A stretch of DNA of 64,000 nt from NCBI GenBank assembly GCA_913061235.1, contig CAJXTB010000024.1, positions 29,633 to 93,632 of the forward strand, in the 5' to 3' direction. This document shows, piece by piece, positions 27,831-37,900 of this stretch. Numbering within the stretch: the stretch's first letter is position 1; each line of letters starts with the position of its first letter. Under the pieces are notes generated by a model that saw only the letters and a program-made list of their open reading frames with translations, made no database searches and was not told the origin of the DNA. A program made the position numbers and the translations under genes. The stretch comes from an uncultured Pseudomonadota bacterium (GTDB lineage: Bacteria > Myxococcota_A > UBA796 > GCA-2862545).

Positions 27831-28673
27831 TCAGAAGTCAAACACGCGACGTTGCACGGTCGGGAAGAAGAACGAGACGCCGACAGAGGCGACGAACACG
27901 TTGTAAAGGCGCTGTTCGTTGACCGGAACTTCCGGGTCGTACTGCGGCTGGTTGTCAATGTAGAAGTTGAACCGACCGTCGAGCTTGATGGCCATGAGGC
28001 GGTTCACGAAGAAGTTGGTACCCAGTCCAATCGTTGGCGTGAGCTTGACCTCATTGCCATTGTCCTGGAGTGCCACGAAGTCGTTTCCGACTCCCGCTTC
28101 GTCGAAGGTCGCGAAGTAGTCAACCTTGCTGATCATGCCGAGTCCGGCGATGCCGTACAGGTCGAACGAGACAACGGTCTCACCGAGCAGGTTGATCTTG
28201 CCGTAGATTGGCGCCCAAGAAGCTGCGAAGCTTGCGGCCAGCGTGACCTTGTCCAGCGGCTGCTGGAAGTTGCTGGAGTTGGGGCCGGTACGAGCGATCT
28301 GCACGAGGGCGCGGGTCAGACCCTTGAGGTCACCCTCACCGAGGTCGGGTGAGTAGTACACCTGACCGAGCGCGCTGAACTGCTCGTTGAAGTGGTATCC
28401 GACCTGCAAACCGCCGATGTAGCGAGTCGCGAACGGGTTGTTCGGGACGTAGCCAAAGTACGGCGTGACCTCGAACCGTTCGGTCTTCGTGAAGAACCGG
28501 TTCGTGAGAACTGGACGGTCACGGCTGGGGTTGCGGAAAGTATCCAGTGCGGCGACGCCTGGGCTCTCGTCTTCAGCTTGGGCGTATGCCGTGCTGGGGA
28601 CGGCCATCAATGCTGCTGCAAAGACGGCGGAAGAGGCCAGGAACGCGCTGGCTGCGCGGCGGACCCGGGACAT
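27831..28673 (-). CDS. outer-membrane beta-barrel protein, GltA/GltB type (first of pair)
   Basis: The 280-residue protein begins at the ATG at 28673, where GGAG lies about 8 nt upstream; an ATG at 28679 and longer in-frame starts exist but lack a good site. The signal peptide ends STAYAQ. Strands include RFEVTPYFGYVPNNPFATRYIGGLQVGYHF and AIKLDGRFNFYIDNQPQY, and the end is FFFPTVQRRVFDF with a terminal aromatic residue. It starts the barrel-barrel-gltC-gltD-gltE transcript. By gene order it would be GltB. A porin unrelated to gliding cannot be excluded for this gene alone. Confidence 0.7.
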   Translation of the reverse strand: MSRVRRAASAFLASSAVFAAALMAVPSTAYAQAEDESPGVAALDTFRNPSRDRPVLTNRFFTKTERFEVTPYFGYVPNNPFATRYIGGLQVGYHFNEQFSALGQVYYSPDLGEGDLKGLTRALVQIARTGPNSSNFQQPLDKVTLAASFAASWAPIYGKINLLGETVVSFDLYGIAGLGMISKVDYFATFDEAGVGNDFVALQDNGNEVKLTPTIGLGTNFFVNRLMAIKLDGRFNFYIDNQPQYDPEVPVNEQRLYNVFVASVGVSFFFPTVQRRVFDF

Positions 28674-28939
28674 GGGCATCACTCCGGTGCGAGTGGGGGA
28701 TGTGGGAGGTCCCTGTGTTGCTTTAGACACGGATGTCATGGTGCAACGTGGGAAAATCAAAGACATGAATAAATCCTAGTTCCCAGGGCAGATCGTAAGA
28801 ACGGTCCCAACTAGCCGCGCGCCTCGGGGTGCGTCAAGTCAAGGGAAAGACACAAAGTGCGTGACAACGGAGATGTACCCGCCAACGCTGACCCTCTTGT
28901 GGGGAGAGGCCCGGGTCCTTCAAAAAAGGTGTTGGCCGT

Positions 28940-29842
28940 TTACGGAGCTGATCGAACACGCCACTGACGCACAATCCACGACAGGCCGCCGCGTCGGTCG
29001 CGAACGACCGCGTACCAAAACCCTTGTTCGTCCTGTAGTTCTGGGGCTGTCCAGTCAGACTGGGTGAATGGGTAGAGCGTTGTGTCTTCCATTGCAGAGC
29101 CTTCGGTGGCGTACCAAGAGACGAACGGTTCTTCGATTCGCTCTTCAAGAACGCCGTCGGGATTGATGTACTCGTAGGTCTGGATCGTGTCTTCTGGAAG
29201 AAAGACCGCAAGCTCGTAGCCCTGTCCGCCATCCACTTCGACCACATCGTCTGGCCCGATGAGCACGCCGTCTACTGAGAACGACTCGATGAACGGATTG
29301 TCGTTCGGCGTCGCTGCTTCACTGACGATGATGCGCTTGTAGCCAGACTCGAAGGTGGCAAAGTCGAACTCGGCGTCTGGATCTGCTCCTTCGGGGGGGA
29401 GCACAGTGGCCTGAACGGTGAATCCAAGGCCTTCGGCACGGTCTGCCTCCTCCAAGGCGTCGAGCGCGTCTTCGGGTGCGGTCCAGGCGGGAGCGAACGC
29501 GGGCTCAAACCCAATGACGCCGGCCTCAGCAAGCTCGTCGGGTGTTGCGTCGTCACCGAGCACAGAAAAATCGATGGCACAGCCAAACGGCGTGGTTTGC
29601 TCCGGACTGCACGCTACCCAGAGTGTTCCGCCAGCTTCGCCCGAGGGGTCTGCCAGGAGGGCGGTGAAGGTCGCGTCTTCGCCCGGTCGCACTTCTGGAG
29701 GCTCGGCTTGGATCGCCAAGATGCGCAGGGAATTTGTCTTCCACGTGGGCGTCAGGTCCCGCGGTCTTGGGTACTTGTCTGCGTTGATGACGCAGGCGGG
29801 CATGACGAGGCACATGGCCAGGATGAATGCTGTGTTTTTCAT
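28940..29842 (-). CDS. lipoprotein of the TonB receptor operon, unknown function
   Basis: The 300-residue lipoprotein has lipobox VMPAC (Cys at about residue 17). The mature part has immunoglobulin-like strands: LRILAIQAEPPEVRPGEDATFTALLADP resembles the first strand pair of a bacterial Ig-like domain, and a second such region (NPFIESFSVDGVLIGPDDVV) follows near residue 180. The end RRGGLSWIVRQWRV is Arg/Trp rich. It overlaps the receptor gene by 4 bp (ATGA), so the two proteins are probably made together; a surface-exposed partner of the receptor is a reasonable guess. Confidence 0.7.
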   Translation of the reverse strand: MKNTAFILAMCLVMPACVINADKYPRPRDLTPTWKTNSLRILAIQAEPPEVRPGEDATFTALLADPSGEAGGTLWVACSPEQTTPFGCAIDFSVLGDDATPDELAEAGVIGFEPAFAPAWTAPEDALDALEEADRAEGLGFTVQATVLPPEGADPDAEFDFATFESGYKRIIVSEAATPNDNPFIESFSVDGVLIGPDDVVEVDGGQGYELAVFLPEDTIQTYEYINPDGVLEERIEEPFVSWYATEGSAMEDTTLYPFTQSDWTAPELQDEQGFWYAVVRDRRGGLSWIVRQWRVRSAP

Positions 29843-32478
29843 GGGTACAACCTCACCTCAAAGCCAATATTCGGGATGAACGGTAGGCCTCGCACGTAGG
29901 CCGATTCGGTGTAGTCGGCGTTGTAGAGGGTAAACTCGGGATTGACGCCGCGGACTGCGTTGATGAGGTCCACGTAGGTGTTCAGCTGCCAGCGGCGGAA
30001 GGTCCACAGCTTGTCCAGGCGGAAGCTGGTCTGGAAGAATGGCGGCAGGCGCTGACTGTTGTAGGCACCGAGGGCGAGCGGGTTGTAGAAGTTTCCGTCT
30101 ACGTCGAACACGCCCGTGTCGAAGGGCCGGGTTGGGTTGCCGGTGACGAACTGGACCTGAGCAGACACGGAGAAGTCGCGGGGAAGGTCGTAGCCAGCCT
30201 GTGCCGAGAAGATGTGTGTCTGGTCGAAGTCGAACAGGTAGGCCTCTTGCTCGGGACGGTCCTGGCGCTCTGACCGAGACAGGGTGTAGCTGACCCAACC
30301 GAAGAAGCGATTGACCGGAGCGTGCCGGAGGATGAACTCTGCGCCGTACGCACGCCCTTGGCCGGAGTTCACGAAGGCCGCGCTGCCGTCTCCAACAAAG
30401 TCGGGGCTCTGGACAACAAGCTGGCTGAGGTCCTTGTAGAACAGGTCCACGTCCCAAGAGATGGCGGGAGACAACTGGTGCTCAAAGCCGAGTGTTGTCG
30501 ACCAGCTGCGCTCAAAGGCGAGATCGACATTGGTTCCCAAGCCGACCGATTCGAACGGCTGAGCTGGCTGGTGGAAGATGCCGGTAGCGGCTTTGAAGGT
30601 ACCGCCGTCAAACGCGGTGAATCGCGTTGCGAATCGCGGGTCGAAGGAGACGCGGCTGTACGGTTTGCCAGCTCCCTCAGCAATGGAGCCGCCGTAGGTG
30701 TACAGAAGCGTATTGGCGCGTAGACCACCGGTCATAAGCCACTTGTCAGCTTGATCGAGAGGCCGCCACTGAGCCTTGAGGTAGCTATCGATGGTCCAGG
30801 CGGTGCCGCGGCCGTCGAAGGCTACCGGGTCGCGTTCGCCGAGTGGGTCATCCAAGTCTGCGACACCAAAGGGCGAGGCGAATCGGAACTGCCAGGGGCC
30901 GCCGATGAGGTCGACGCCGGGGGTAATGGTCAGCTTTGGGTCGTGGACGTACGGAAGCTCGGCGCGGACTTGAGCCAGGCCGTTGGTGTTGGAGAGCTGA
31001 AAGCCTTGACCCAGAGCGAAGGAGGTCGTGTCGATACCAATCGACGGGGTGACGTCCAGGCTCCAGCGGTCGGAGAGCTGGCGCCGGTACCGCGCGATGA
31101 TGCGGTGGCTCTGGTACTCGGTGCGAAAAGCGCCTTGGGTGTCTTGGTCGCTTCCTTGTGCCACGTCGTCGGGGCTGGACAGCGAGATGAGGTCGTTGAA
31201 CCCGTATACGAACAGGGAAAAGTACTCATTGTCGTCTTGGGTCGGTGGAACCCACTTGGCTGAGTAGTCCCAGTACCGCGGCTTGATTGTGAAGCCGGTG
31301 TTGCCGGTCACCAAGGGCAGAAAGGCATCAATGTAGGAGCGGCGGGCGGCGAGGGACAGTCCGTGCTTGTTCTCGCCTTTGCCGACGTTGCCTTCCCAAT
31401 ACAGCTGGCTGTCGAGGATGTCGGTTCCCCACACCAATCGGCTGTCTTCGAACTCGTCCTTGGTCTTGACGTCCACCACGCCACCGGAGCTTCGGCCATA
31501 TTGAACGCCGTAGTTGCCCGGCAGGTAGTCGACAGACTGGATGAGGTCGGGGCTTAGGACGGAGGTGGTTCCGGTCAGGTGGTAGATGATTGGGATGCGC
31601 ACGCCATCTACGTACACAGCGCTGTCTTCGGGGTTGCTTCCGCGAATGACGAGCAGGCCGGTGCCAAAGGGAGAGCGTGCTGCGCCGGGTAGGGTCTGGA
31701 TGACCTTGATGGGGTCGCCGAAGGTGCCTGGAATGCGGCGGGCTTCGTCCATGGTGATGGTACGGCGGGTGATTTCCTCGCGGTCCTTCTGGTAGACGGC
31801 CACGACTTCGTTGTTGCGGTAGGCCTCTGCGCGCATCCAGAAGCGAAACTCGGACTGCTCGCCTTCGAAGATTTCGATGGAGGAGTCGACCGTCACGTGC
31901 CCCGGGTGGAGGACGCGAACGAGGGTGTCGCCGACGGGAACCCCGCGCAGCTCGAAGCGCCCGTCGGCATCGGTTCGGGTGTTCAGCTCTGTTCCGTCGA
32001 CCGAGACGGTGGCCCCTTCGACCGGACGACGGGTGCCCATCTCGACGACCTCGCCGATGAGGTTGATGGGCAGTTCTGCGGGTGGAGCGTCGGGTTCTGG
32101 CGCAGCCTCGTCCAAGGTGAAGCCATAGTCGAACTCGAGAGCGACGGGCACGGGGCCTTCAGCGGTTCGTGCCGGTGTAAAACGCATCTGGCGGACCGCT
32201 TCGAGGGCGGCTTCGTCGAATCCGTTGCCAGCCGGGCCTACGACTTCTGCATGGGTCAGTGTTCCTGTCTCATCCAACTCAATGAGCAGAGTGACAACCC
32301 CCTCAATGCCGTCTGCTTCGGCTTGCTCTGGGTAGGGCGCTTCGATGTACTCCAAGACAGACGGTGCCGTGATGATCGGAAGCACTTCCGCCAGAGGGTC
32401 GTCTGACGCAGAGGGGTCTTGCGCCCAGGCGGGGGAGCTAGCGAGGCATAGAGCGGCAAGGGCGGTGGTGAGGCGCAT
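29839..32478 (-). CDS. TonB-dependent outer-membrane receptor with N-terminal TonB-like and carboxypeptidase-regulatory domains
   Basis: The 879-residue receptor has a signal peptide ending SPAWAQ. Residues about 45-115 look like a TonB C-terminal domain (YPEQAEADGIEGVVTLLIEL, AALEAVRQMRFTPA). Residues about 135-220 form a carboxypeptidase regulatory-like fold (VEGATVSVDGTELNTRTDADGRFEL). The plug follows (RIPGTFGDPIKVIQTLPGAARSP, VYVDGVRIPIIYHL), then a 22-strand-type barrel to the end. The layout is like Oar-type receptors of myxobacteria. It lies 3 bp after tonB. The substrate is unknown. Confidence 0.88.
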   Translation of the reverse strand: MRLTTALAALCLASSPAWAQDPSASDDPLAEVLPIITAPSVLEYIEAPYPEQAEADGIEGVVTLLIELDETGTLTHAEVVGPAGNGFDEAALEAVRQMRFTPARTAEGPVPVALEFDYGFTLDEAAPEPDAPPAELPINLIGEVVEMGTRRPVEGATVSVDGTELNTRTDADGRFELRGVPVGDTLVRVLHPGHVTVDSSIEIFEGEQSEFRFWMRAEAYRNNEVVAVYQKDREEITRRTITMDEARRIPGTFGDPIKVIQTLPGAARSPFGTGLLVIRGSNPEDSAVYVDGVRIPIIYHLTGTTSVLSPDLIQSVDYLPGNYGVQYGRSSGGVVDVKTKDEFEDSRLVWGTDILDSQLYWEGNVGKGENKHGLSLAARRSYIDAFLPLVTGNTGFTIKPRYWDYSAKWVPPTQDDNEYFSLFVYGFNDLISLSSPDDVAQGSDQDTQGAFRTEYQSHRIIARYRRQLSDRWSLDVTPSIGIDTTSFALGQGFQLSNTNGLAQVRAELPYVHDPKLTITPGVDLIGGPWQFRFASPFGVADLDDPLGERDPVAFDGRGTAWTIDSYLKAQWRPLDQADKWLMTGGLRANTLLYTYGGSIAEGAGKPYSRVSFDPRFATRFTAFDGGTFKAATGIFHQPAQPFESVGLGTNVDLAFERSWSTTLGFEHQLSPAISWDVDLFYKDLSQLVVQSPDFVGDGSAAFVNSGQGRAYGAEFILRHAPVNRFFGWVSYTLSRSERQDRPEQEAYLFDFDQTHIFSAQAGYDLPRDFSVSAQVQFVTGNPTRPFDTGVFDVDGNFYNPLALGAYNSQRLPPFFQTSFRLDKLWTFRRWQLNTYVDLINAVRGVNPEFTLYNADYTESAYVRGLPFIPNIGFEVRLYP

Positions 32479-32481
32479 TGA

Positions 32482-33288
32482 TCAGTAGTCCGTCATGGCG
32501 AAGCGGCAGGAGTAGGGGACGCCGCGTACAATCACTGGCGTACCGTCTCGCGAGCCAGGTCTCCACCTTGATGACAACAAGGCCGTTCGACAGGCTTGGT
32601 CGGCGTCGGGGTGTAGCGAGTTCACAAGGGTGACGGCCTCAACGCTTCCGTCTGCACCAATCGTCAGCTCTGCCTCCACTCGGCCCTCAATCTCTTGCTC
32701 TCGAACGGAGTCCGGAATCACGAGCGTGGGTGGGTTGCGGATTCGTGGGGCCGAGGTGACCGATGCGTAGGCCACCGTCGCAAACTCAACCTCTTCGTCA
32801 GGATTGAGCTGGGGGGCTGTGGCGGCGGTGGAGGTCGTATTGCCTGTTCTGGCTCCCATATCGATGCCGTTGTCACTCATAGAGTTGTTCGAGAGACCCT
32901 GCGTCAAGCGGCGAACGGGCTGTCGATCCGGAGGTGGAGCTTCGCTGGGAGGTTCCGCAGTCGTCTCCTCAAAATCGATCTCTTCCGGCACAGGAGGTGG
33001 GTCCGGCTGTGGGACGGGGTCCGGCAGCGGCTCAGGTTTCGGCTGTGGCTCGGGTTCCGGCTCTGGCTCGGGTTCGGGCTCTGGCTCGGGTTCGGGCTCC
33101 GGCTCTGGAGCAGGCGGAGGTCTGTTCACAATGACCTCTACCCACTGCATCTCTTCGCGTTCTGGCGGTTCGATCCGTGAAACACCGATGGCCAGGGCGA
33201 CATGTGCAGCGCCAGATACTCCGAACGCAGCGAGCAGTACGAGCACCACGCGCCAGTCACGCTTCTGAATGGCTGCAGGCACCATCAT
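32482..33288 (-). CDS. tonB: TonB-type energy transducer
   Basis: The 268-residue protein has one N-terminal transmembrane helix (about 14-34), a periplasm-spanning Pro/Glu repeat (EPEP run, residues about 58-90) and a C-terminal TonB-like domain (about 190-268) with IPDSVREQEIEGRVEAELTIGADGSVEAV and a Cys pair. It would couple the ExbB-ExbD proton motor to the receptor encoded next. It abuts exbD with no gap. The start codon is an ATG pair at 33288 and 33285. Confidence 0.85.
   Translation of the reverse strand: MMVPAAIQKRDWRVVLVLLAAFGVSGAAHVALAIGVSRIEPPEREEMQWVEVIVNRPPPAPEPEPEPEPEPEPEPEPEPEPQPKPEPLPDPVPQPDPPPVPEEIDFEETTAEPPSEAPPPDRQPVRRLTQGLSNNSMSDNGIDMGARTGNTTSTAATAPQLNPDEEVEFATVAYASVTSAPRIRNPPTLVIPDSVREQEIEGRVEAELTIGADGSVEAVTLVNSLHPDADQACRTALLSSRWRPGSRDGTPVIVRGVPYSCRFAMTDY
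33047..33108. repeat. 18-bp tandem repeat encoding the TonB Glu-Pro spacer
   Basis: Three near-identical 18-bp units (starts at 33047, 33065 and 33083; core GGCTCGGGTTCGGGCTCT) plus a partial fourth encode Glu-Pro on the minus strand. Length changes here would change the reach of TonB without shifting the frame. Confidence 0.7.
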
Positions 33289-33738
33289 CTAACGACCCGC
33301 TCCCCGTCCCATCGTTGCCGGGTCCGGCTCGATGATGGCGCTTGGGTCAATGTTGAAGGCGAACTTGCTGATGCCGCTGCTCTTGATGACGTCCATGGCC
33401 CAGACAACCCTTCCGTGTGCCACCAATTCCTCGGCGGCGATGAGCACGATGGTGTCCGGGTCTTCGGCGAATGCGGTGTCTAGAGCTGCGGCGAAGGCAT
33501 CTGGTGTTGTGGAGACGCCGTCCATCAGCAGACGACCGTCTTCCATGAGGGTCAGGCCAATGCTCGTGGTCTCCATCGCCTCACCCGTAGTGGCACTCGG
33601 CAGGTTCGCTTTGACGGCCATAGGAACCACAGAGGCCGTCACCATGAACACGATGAGGACGACAAGAATGATGTCGACGAATGGGGTGATGTTGATGTCG
33701 GCGATGAGATCGTCATCACCGGCGAACTTGCTACCCAT
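33289..33738 (-). CDS. exbD: ExbD/TolR family biopolymer transport protein
   Basis: The 149-residue inner-membrane protein has the family start DLIADINITPFVDIILVVLIVFMV: a short cytoplasmic part with NITPFVD, in which the Asp in the helix is the proton-carrying residue, then one transmembrane helix and a periplasmic domain. It pairs with ExbB as a proton-driven motor. It overlaps exbB by 8 bp and touches tonB. The AglR/AglQ/AglS motor of M. xanthus gliding belongs to the same superfamily, so a gliding role is possible as well as TonB energising. Confidence 0.88.
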   Translation of the reverse strand: MGSKFAGDDDLIADINITPFVDIILVVLIVFMVTASVVPMAVKANLPSATTGEAMETTSIGLTLMEDGRLLMDGVSTTPDAFAAALDTAFAEDPDTIVLIAAEELVAHGRVVWAMDVIKSSGISKFAFNIDPSAIIEPDPATMGRGAGR

Positions 33739-34378
33739 GAGACGTGACCTCGGGGTGCAAGATGGCCGTGACCTGCCGTGAGAGAGACTCTGCGCGACTG
33801 ATGCGGTTCTTCACATATCGGCTCAACACGTTGTAGAGCACAACGGCAGGAATGGCGACGAGCAGACCGACCGCGGTAGCGACGAGGGCCTCGGAGATGC
33901 CGGCGATCACGGCGTCGTTGGCGCCAGCGGCTTCCATCGACAGGTCCCGCAATGCCTTGATGATGCCCAGAACGGTGCCGAACAATCCAAGAAACGGGGC
34001 GTTGGAACCGACGGTCGCCAAGATGGACAGTCCGCGCTCCATCTTCAGCTTCTCGGCGAGCGCCACAGCACCCATGGCTTCTTCAGCTGCGACCGGTCCG
34101 CGATTGGCGACGTCGACACCGGCGGTCAGCACGCGTGACTCAAACCCACCGGCTGCCGTCAGCGCGGTTCCAAAGGCGGTGGTGTCAGCGGTCTTGAAGA
34201 ACTGTGTGAGGGCGGTTGACAGCGCGCCGGAGTCCGTCCGATCCCGGACAAAGTACAGCAATCGTTCGACGGTCACCGCTACAGAGAGCACCGAAAGCCC
34301 AACAAGTAGCCACAGGACCCATCCGGCCCCGAGTAGGGCAAACGCGAGCATTCCTTCTTCAAGCACAGGAGCCTCCAT
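33731..34378 (-). CDS. exbB: ExbB/TolQ family proton-channel protein
   Basis: The 215-residue inner-membrane protein has three transmembrane helices: about residues 10-35 (LAFALLGAGWVLWLLVGLSVL), then the pair at about 115-140 and 160-185, including APFLGLFGTVLGIIKAL and EALVATAVGLLVAIPAVVLYN, which is the MotA/TolQ/ExbB signature. The ATG at 34378 (MEAPVLEEGM) follows GGAG; a longer start adds a poor N-terminus. It heads the exbB-exbD-tonB-receptor-lipoprotein operon. Confidence 0.88.
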   Translation of the reverse strand: MEAPVLEEGMLAFALLGAGWVLWLLVGLSVLSVAVTVERLLYFVRDRTDSGALSTALTQFFKTADTTAFGTALTAAGGFESRVLTAGVDVANRGPVAAEEAMGAVALAEKLKMERGLSILATVGSNAPFLGLFGTVLGIIKALRDLSMEAAGANDAVIAGISEALVATAVGLLVAIPAVVLYNVLSRYVKNRISRAESLSRQVTAILHPEVTSHG

Positions 34379-34624
34379 GCCGTTGTGCTGCACACGGCCG
34401 GCGTGTCGTAGCCAAAACGCGCCCAATCTGCCAATAGCTCACGGTCACGATGCGTTTTGGGTCCGCCGAAACAGTAACGCTCGAAGACGGGGGGCGAGGC
34501 GCCGTGGGGGCGAGGCTGCAAACCGGATGGAATGACGGGTCATTTCGTGCGGTGAGCAACTCCGCTATTACGGAGGCATCGGCGTTGAAACCGGGCGTTT
34601 GTGTTGAGCCGGATTCTTATCTAA

Positions 34625-34660
34625 AATGAAAACGGGAAGCTCTCATAAGAGAGCTTCCCG
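34625..34660 (-). terminator. intrinsic terminator after tRNA-Cys
   Basis: A perfect 12-bp stem (CGGGAAGCTCTC at 34633-34644, loop ATAA, complement 34649-34660) is followed on the minus strand by TTTTCATT. It ends the tRNA-Cys transcript. Confidence 0.85.
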
Positions 34661-34667
34661 CTTTAGA

Positions 34668-34743
34668 TGGAGGCAGCACCCGGATTCGAACCGGGGCATA
34701 TAGGTTTTGCAAACCTGTCCCTTAACCACTTGGGTATGCTGCC
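34668..34743 (-). tRNA. tRNA-Cys (anticodon GCA)
   Basis: On the minus strand the acceptor GGCAGCA pairs with TGCTGCC. The anticodon loop TTGCAAA gives GCA, the T arm has GGTTCGAATCC, and an encoded CCA closes the 3' end (34670-34668). The first anticodon-stem pair looks mismatched (C-A), the rest pair well. A strong terminator follows. Confidence 0.92.
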
Positions 34744-34952
34744 AACGCGCGCCAGCTAACCGTCTGTACCCGGTAGCGTCAAGGCTCGTTCAGCGCGATA
34801 GGCGCACAGCGCGTAGAAGGGACCGCGTTTGCGGCGTCGTTCTTGCAATCATCTCGGGCATCTTTTCTCGGATTGATTGCACTTTGTGTCTGAAGCGCCC
34901 CAATCGTTGGCCTGATTCTCGCACTCTGATGAGAACACGCCTGGAGAACTCG

Positions 34953-37900
34953 ATGTCCAAGACCAGTCCAAAGCCTAAAAAACGAACCTGGATGAAGCGC
35001 ATCTTCCGCTTTTCAGCCGCGGGTGCGTTCTTGGGAATGGGGTTGAGCGTCGTCGCCCTTGGTGTAGCGGGTGTGCAGTACAAGCGTCACATCCTCGACA
35101 ACCCTGGTGCTCACCTCGACCGGGACGCCATTCAGGGCATCATCGCCCAAGAGTCGCCGGTGTATTACCGAGACGGCGTCACGCGCGTGGGTGTCTTCTT
35201 TGATGATGAACACCGCTCCTACACCCCGTGGGAGCGCATTCCCGCACCGTATGTAGCGGCCATCGTAGCGGCAGAAGACGGTTCTTTCTGGTCCCACCAC
35301 GGCGTCAGCCCCAAGCACATCGCTCGGGCCATGCGCGACAACTTCCAGGCGGGCTCCGTTGTCTCAGGCGGCAGTACCCTTACGCAGCAGACGGCAAAGA
35401 ACCTCTACTACCGTCCGGATCGGTCCTTTCGTGCCAAGTGGACGGAGCTGCTCAACGCCCTGCGTCTAGAAGCTCACTACGACAAGACTGAGATTCTCAC
35501 CTTCTACATCAATCAGTTTCACGTCTCCGGAAACGGTCGTGGCCTGGGCATTGCGGCTCGATACTTCTTCGACAAGAACGTGGATGACCTGACCACGGCG
35601 GAGTGCGCCTTCCTTGCGGGATTGGTGAAGGGGCCGGCAAACTACGACCCGTTCATTGGAGACGCAGAGCGACGTGCACGGAGCTCAGAGCGCGCTCATG
35701 ACCGCACCCGGTATGTGCTTCGCCGCATGAGTGAAGATGACGCGGAGGACTTGGCGGGTCCCCAGCCGGACCGCAACGACCCCATCGCCGTTGCCGCCCA
35801 CCAAGACCGTGTTGCCGCAGTGCGGGCTTCACAGGTCGAGGCCCAGCAGCTGTTGGAGGACGACTTTGTCCTTCCGTTCCGTCGCGGCACTTTCCGCTAC
35901 GACAGCTCAGCGGTCTTGGACGAAGTCGCACGTCGCCTCGGAGAAGCGCCATTTGACGATGTTCTAGCGACCGCAGGCATTGAAGACCCATCGACTGCTG
36001 GGCTCGTCGTCGTCACCACCCTCGACCCGGAAGTGCAGGTAGACGCGACCTATTCGTTGTGGCATCACCTGACCGAGGTCGGGACTTGGATGGAGGGCTA
36101 CACGCGCGAAGACTTCGTGCGGACAGACGGTCGCGGGCCGTCGTATGCACCCGACCATGCTGCGAGACGACACGAGTTCCGGGTTGCGGAGCTGATGGAG
36201 ATGCTCGACGAGGATGGTCAGCCGCACTGGATGGCAGACCTCGGAGGCACGCCCTGTCTGATCGATCGGGACGCTATGGTCCGCGTTGCCGTTGCGATTC
36301 ACAGAGGCGATGTGAAGAGTCGCTCTGCGCGCGCTCCGACTGCCTTCGTCAACGAGGTGGCGACGGGGTTTACAGAGGGAGATCTCGTCTGGGTTTCAGT
36401 CCGTGAAGCCAATGACGGCGCTGTGCCGCTGTGCGACATCGAGATTCGCCCAGAACTTCAGGGTGCCGCAGTGGTGCTCGAACATGGCCAAGTGCGCGCG
36501 ATGGTCGGCGGCAACGACAACCGCAACTTCAACCGCGCGACGGCACTGCGTCAGTTTGGCTCAACATGGAAGCCGATCATCTACCACGCGGCCATGAAGC
36601 TCGGCTGGGGGCCCACCGAGTCTTTGGACAACCAACGCAACGTCTTCGCCTACAGCGGGACCTTCTACTACCCACGTCCAGACCACACGCCAGCGGCCGA
36701 AGTGTCGATGGCTTGGGCGGGCGTGAACTCCGAGAACTTGGCGTCTGTGTGGATGCTGTACCACCTGACCGACAAGCTAGGAACCGAGGATGTGCAGGCG
36801 TTGGCCGAGCAGCTCGACCTTGCGCAGCGGGAAGGGGAGAACTCCACTGACTATGCGCGTCGTATCCAAGAGGCCGGTGTGCTACCGACCCGCGGACGCG
36901 TGCAAGAAGCACTCTTCATGAAGGCCCGCCATGAGGTCCTTGAAGCCATTGAAGCGCGCGGCAGTGAAGACGTGTTGTCACTGCGCTCCTTGTCTTACGG
37001 CTGGGGCTACGATGCCGAACGGGCTCGAGTGCGGGGGGAAGGCAGCAGCACACGCGCGTGGAAGATGCGCTCGCTGGACCATTCGTGGACCACCCTTGAG
37101 CCGCTCATGGAGCGATGTGAGCTTCAATACCTCACACTCGGACGCTACTGGGATGGTCGTAGTGTACCGCCTGCCAGTGCGGTGTCCGACTTGAGTGTGC
37201 TGATCGACGGGGACGTCACTCGCGTGGCCTGTGGCGCTGTGCCGACGGGCTACGTCTCGGTCGCTGACGCCTATGCAGAGGATGTTGGCACCGGGTCAGG
37301 AAGGAACCCCAGCGGGCATCCAGACAAGGTCCGACCGGGTTCGCGTCACTTCAATCCGTTTCCTATGGGAACCGGAAGCTCACCAAAGACGAATCGGCCC
37401 GATCTGGCCGCTCGGACCGATATGCGTGTGGACGACCGAATCTCGTTCGGTACGCTCGACTCGCTGGATCAGGCGCTCAGGCGTCGACAGCTCGCGAGTG
37501 GCTCGGTTTCCGGAAGTGACCTGTACAACCCAGACATTCTGTACTGGCACCAAGACTTCCGCGTGCTTCTGTCCATGCGCTACGTCGCAGAGCTTGCCCG
37601 ACAGTACGGTGTTCAGACCGAGATTTCTGAGGTGCTCTCCATGCCCTTGGGCGCCAGCGAGATCACGCTGGAGGAAGCCACTGCGGTCTACGCGGGCCTG
37701 GTCAGTGGTCAGGCGTGGCACTTTCCAGGCGAGTCTGGCGGGGCGTTCAGTCCGGCGCGCTTCAGTGAGACGGCGTCATCTACGCTGCTGATTGCCGAAA
37801 TTCGCGATGTGGACGGCAACGTCATCTACCGCGCAACGCCAGAACCCGTGCAGGTCGCAAGTCCTGAAGTGGGGGCGATGACGGCAGATATCCTTCGCGA

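Noticed and set aside
28834..29247. Minus-strand open frame of 137 codons overlapping the lipoprotein gene in another frame
   Set aside because: Composition is Ser/Arg/Pro rich and it overlaps the better-supported lipoprotein; treated as a shadow.
33047..33108. Minisatellite or mobile element
   Set aside because: The repeat is in frame and encodes the expected Glu-Pro spacer of TonB, so coding explains it.
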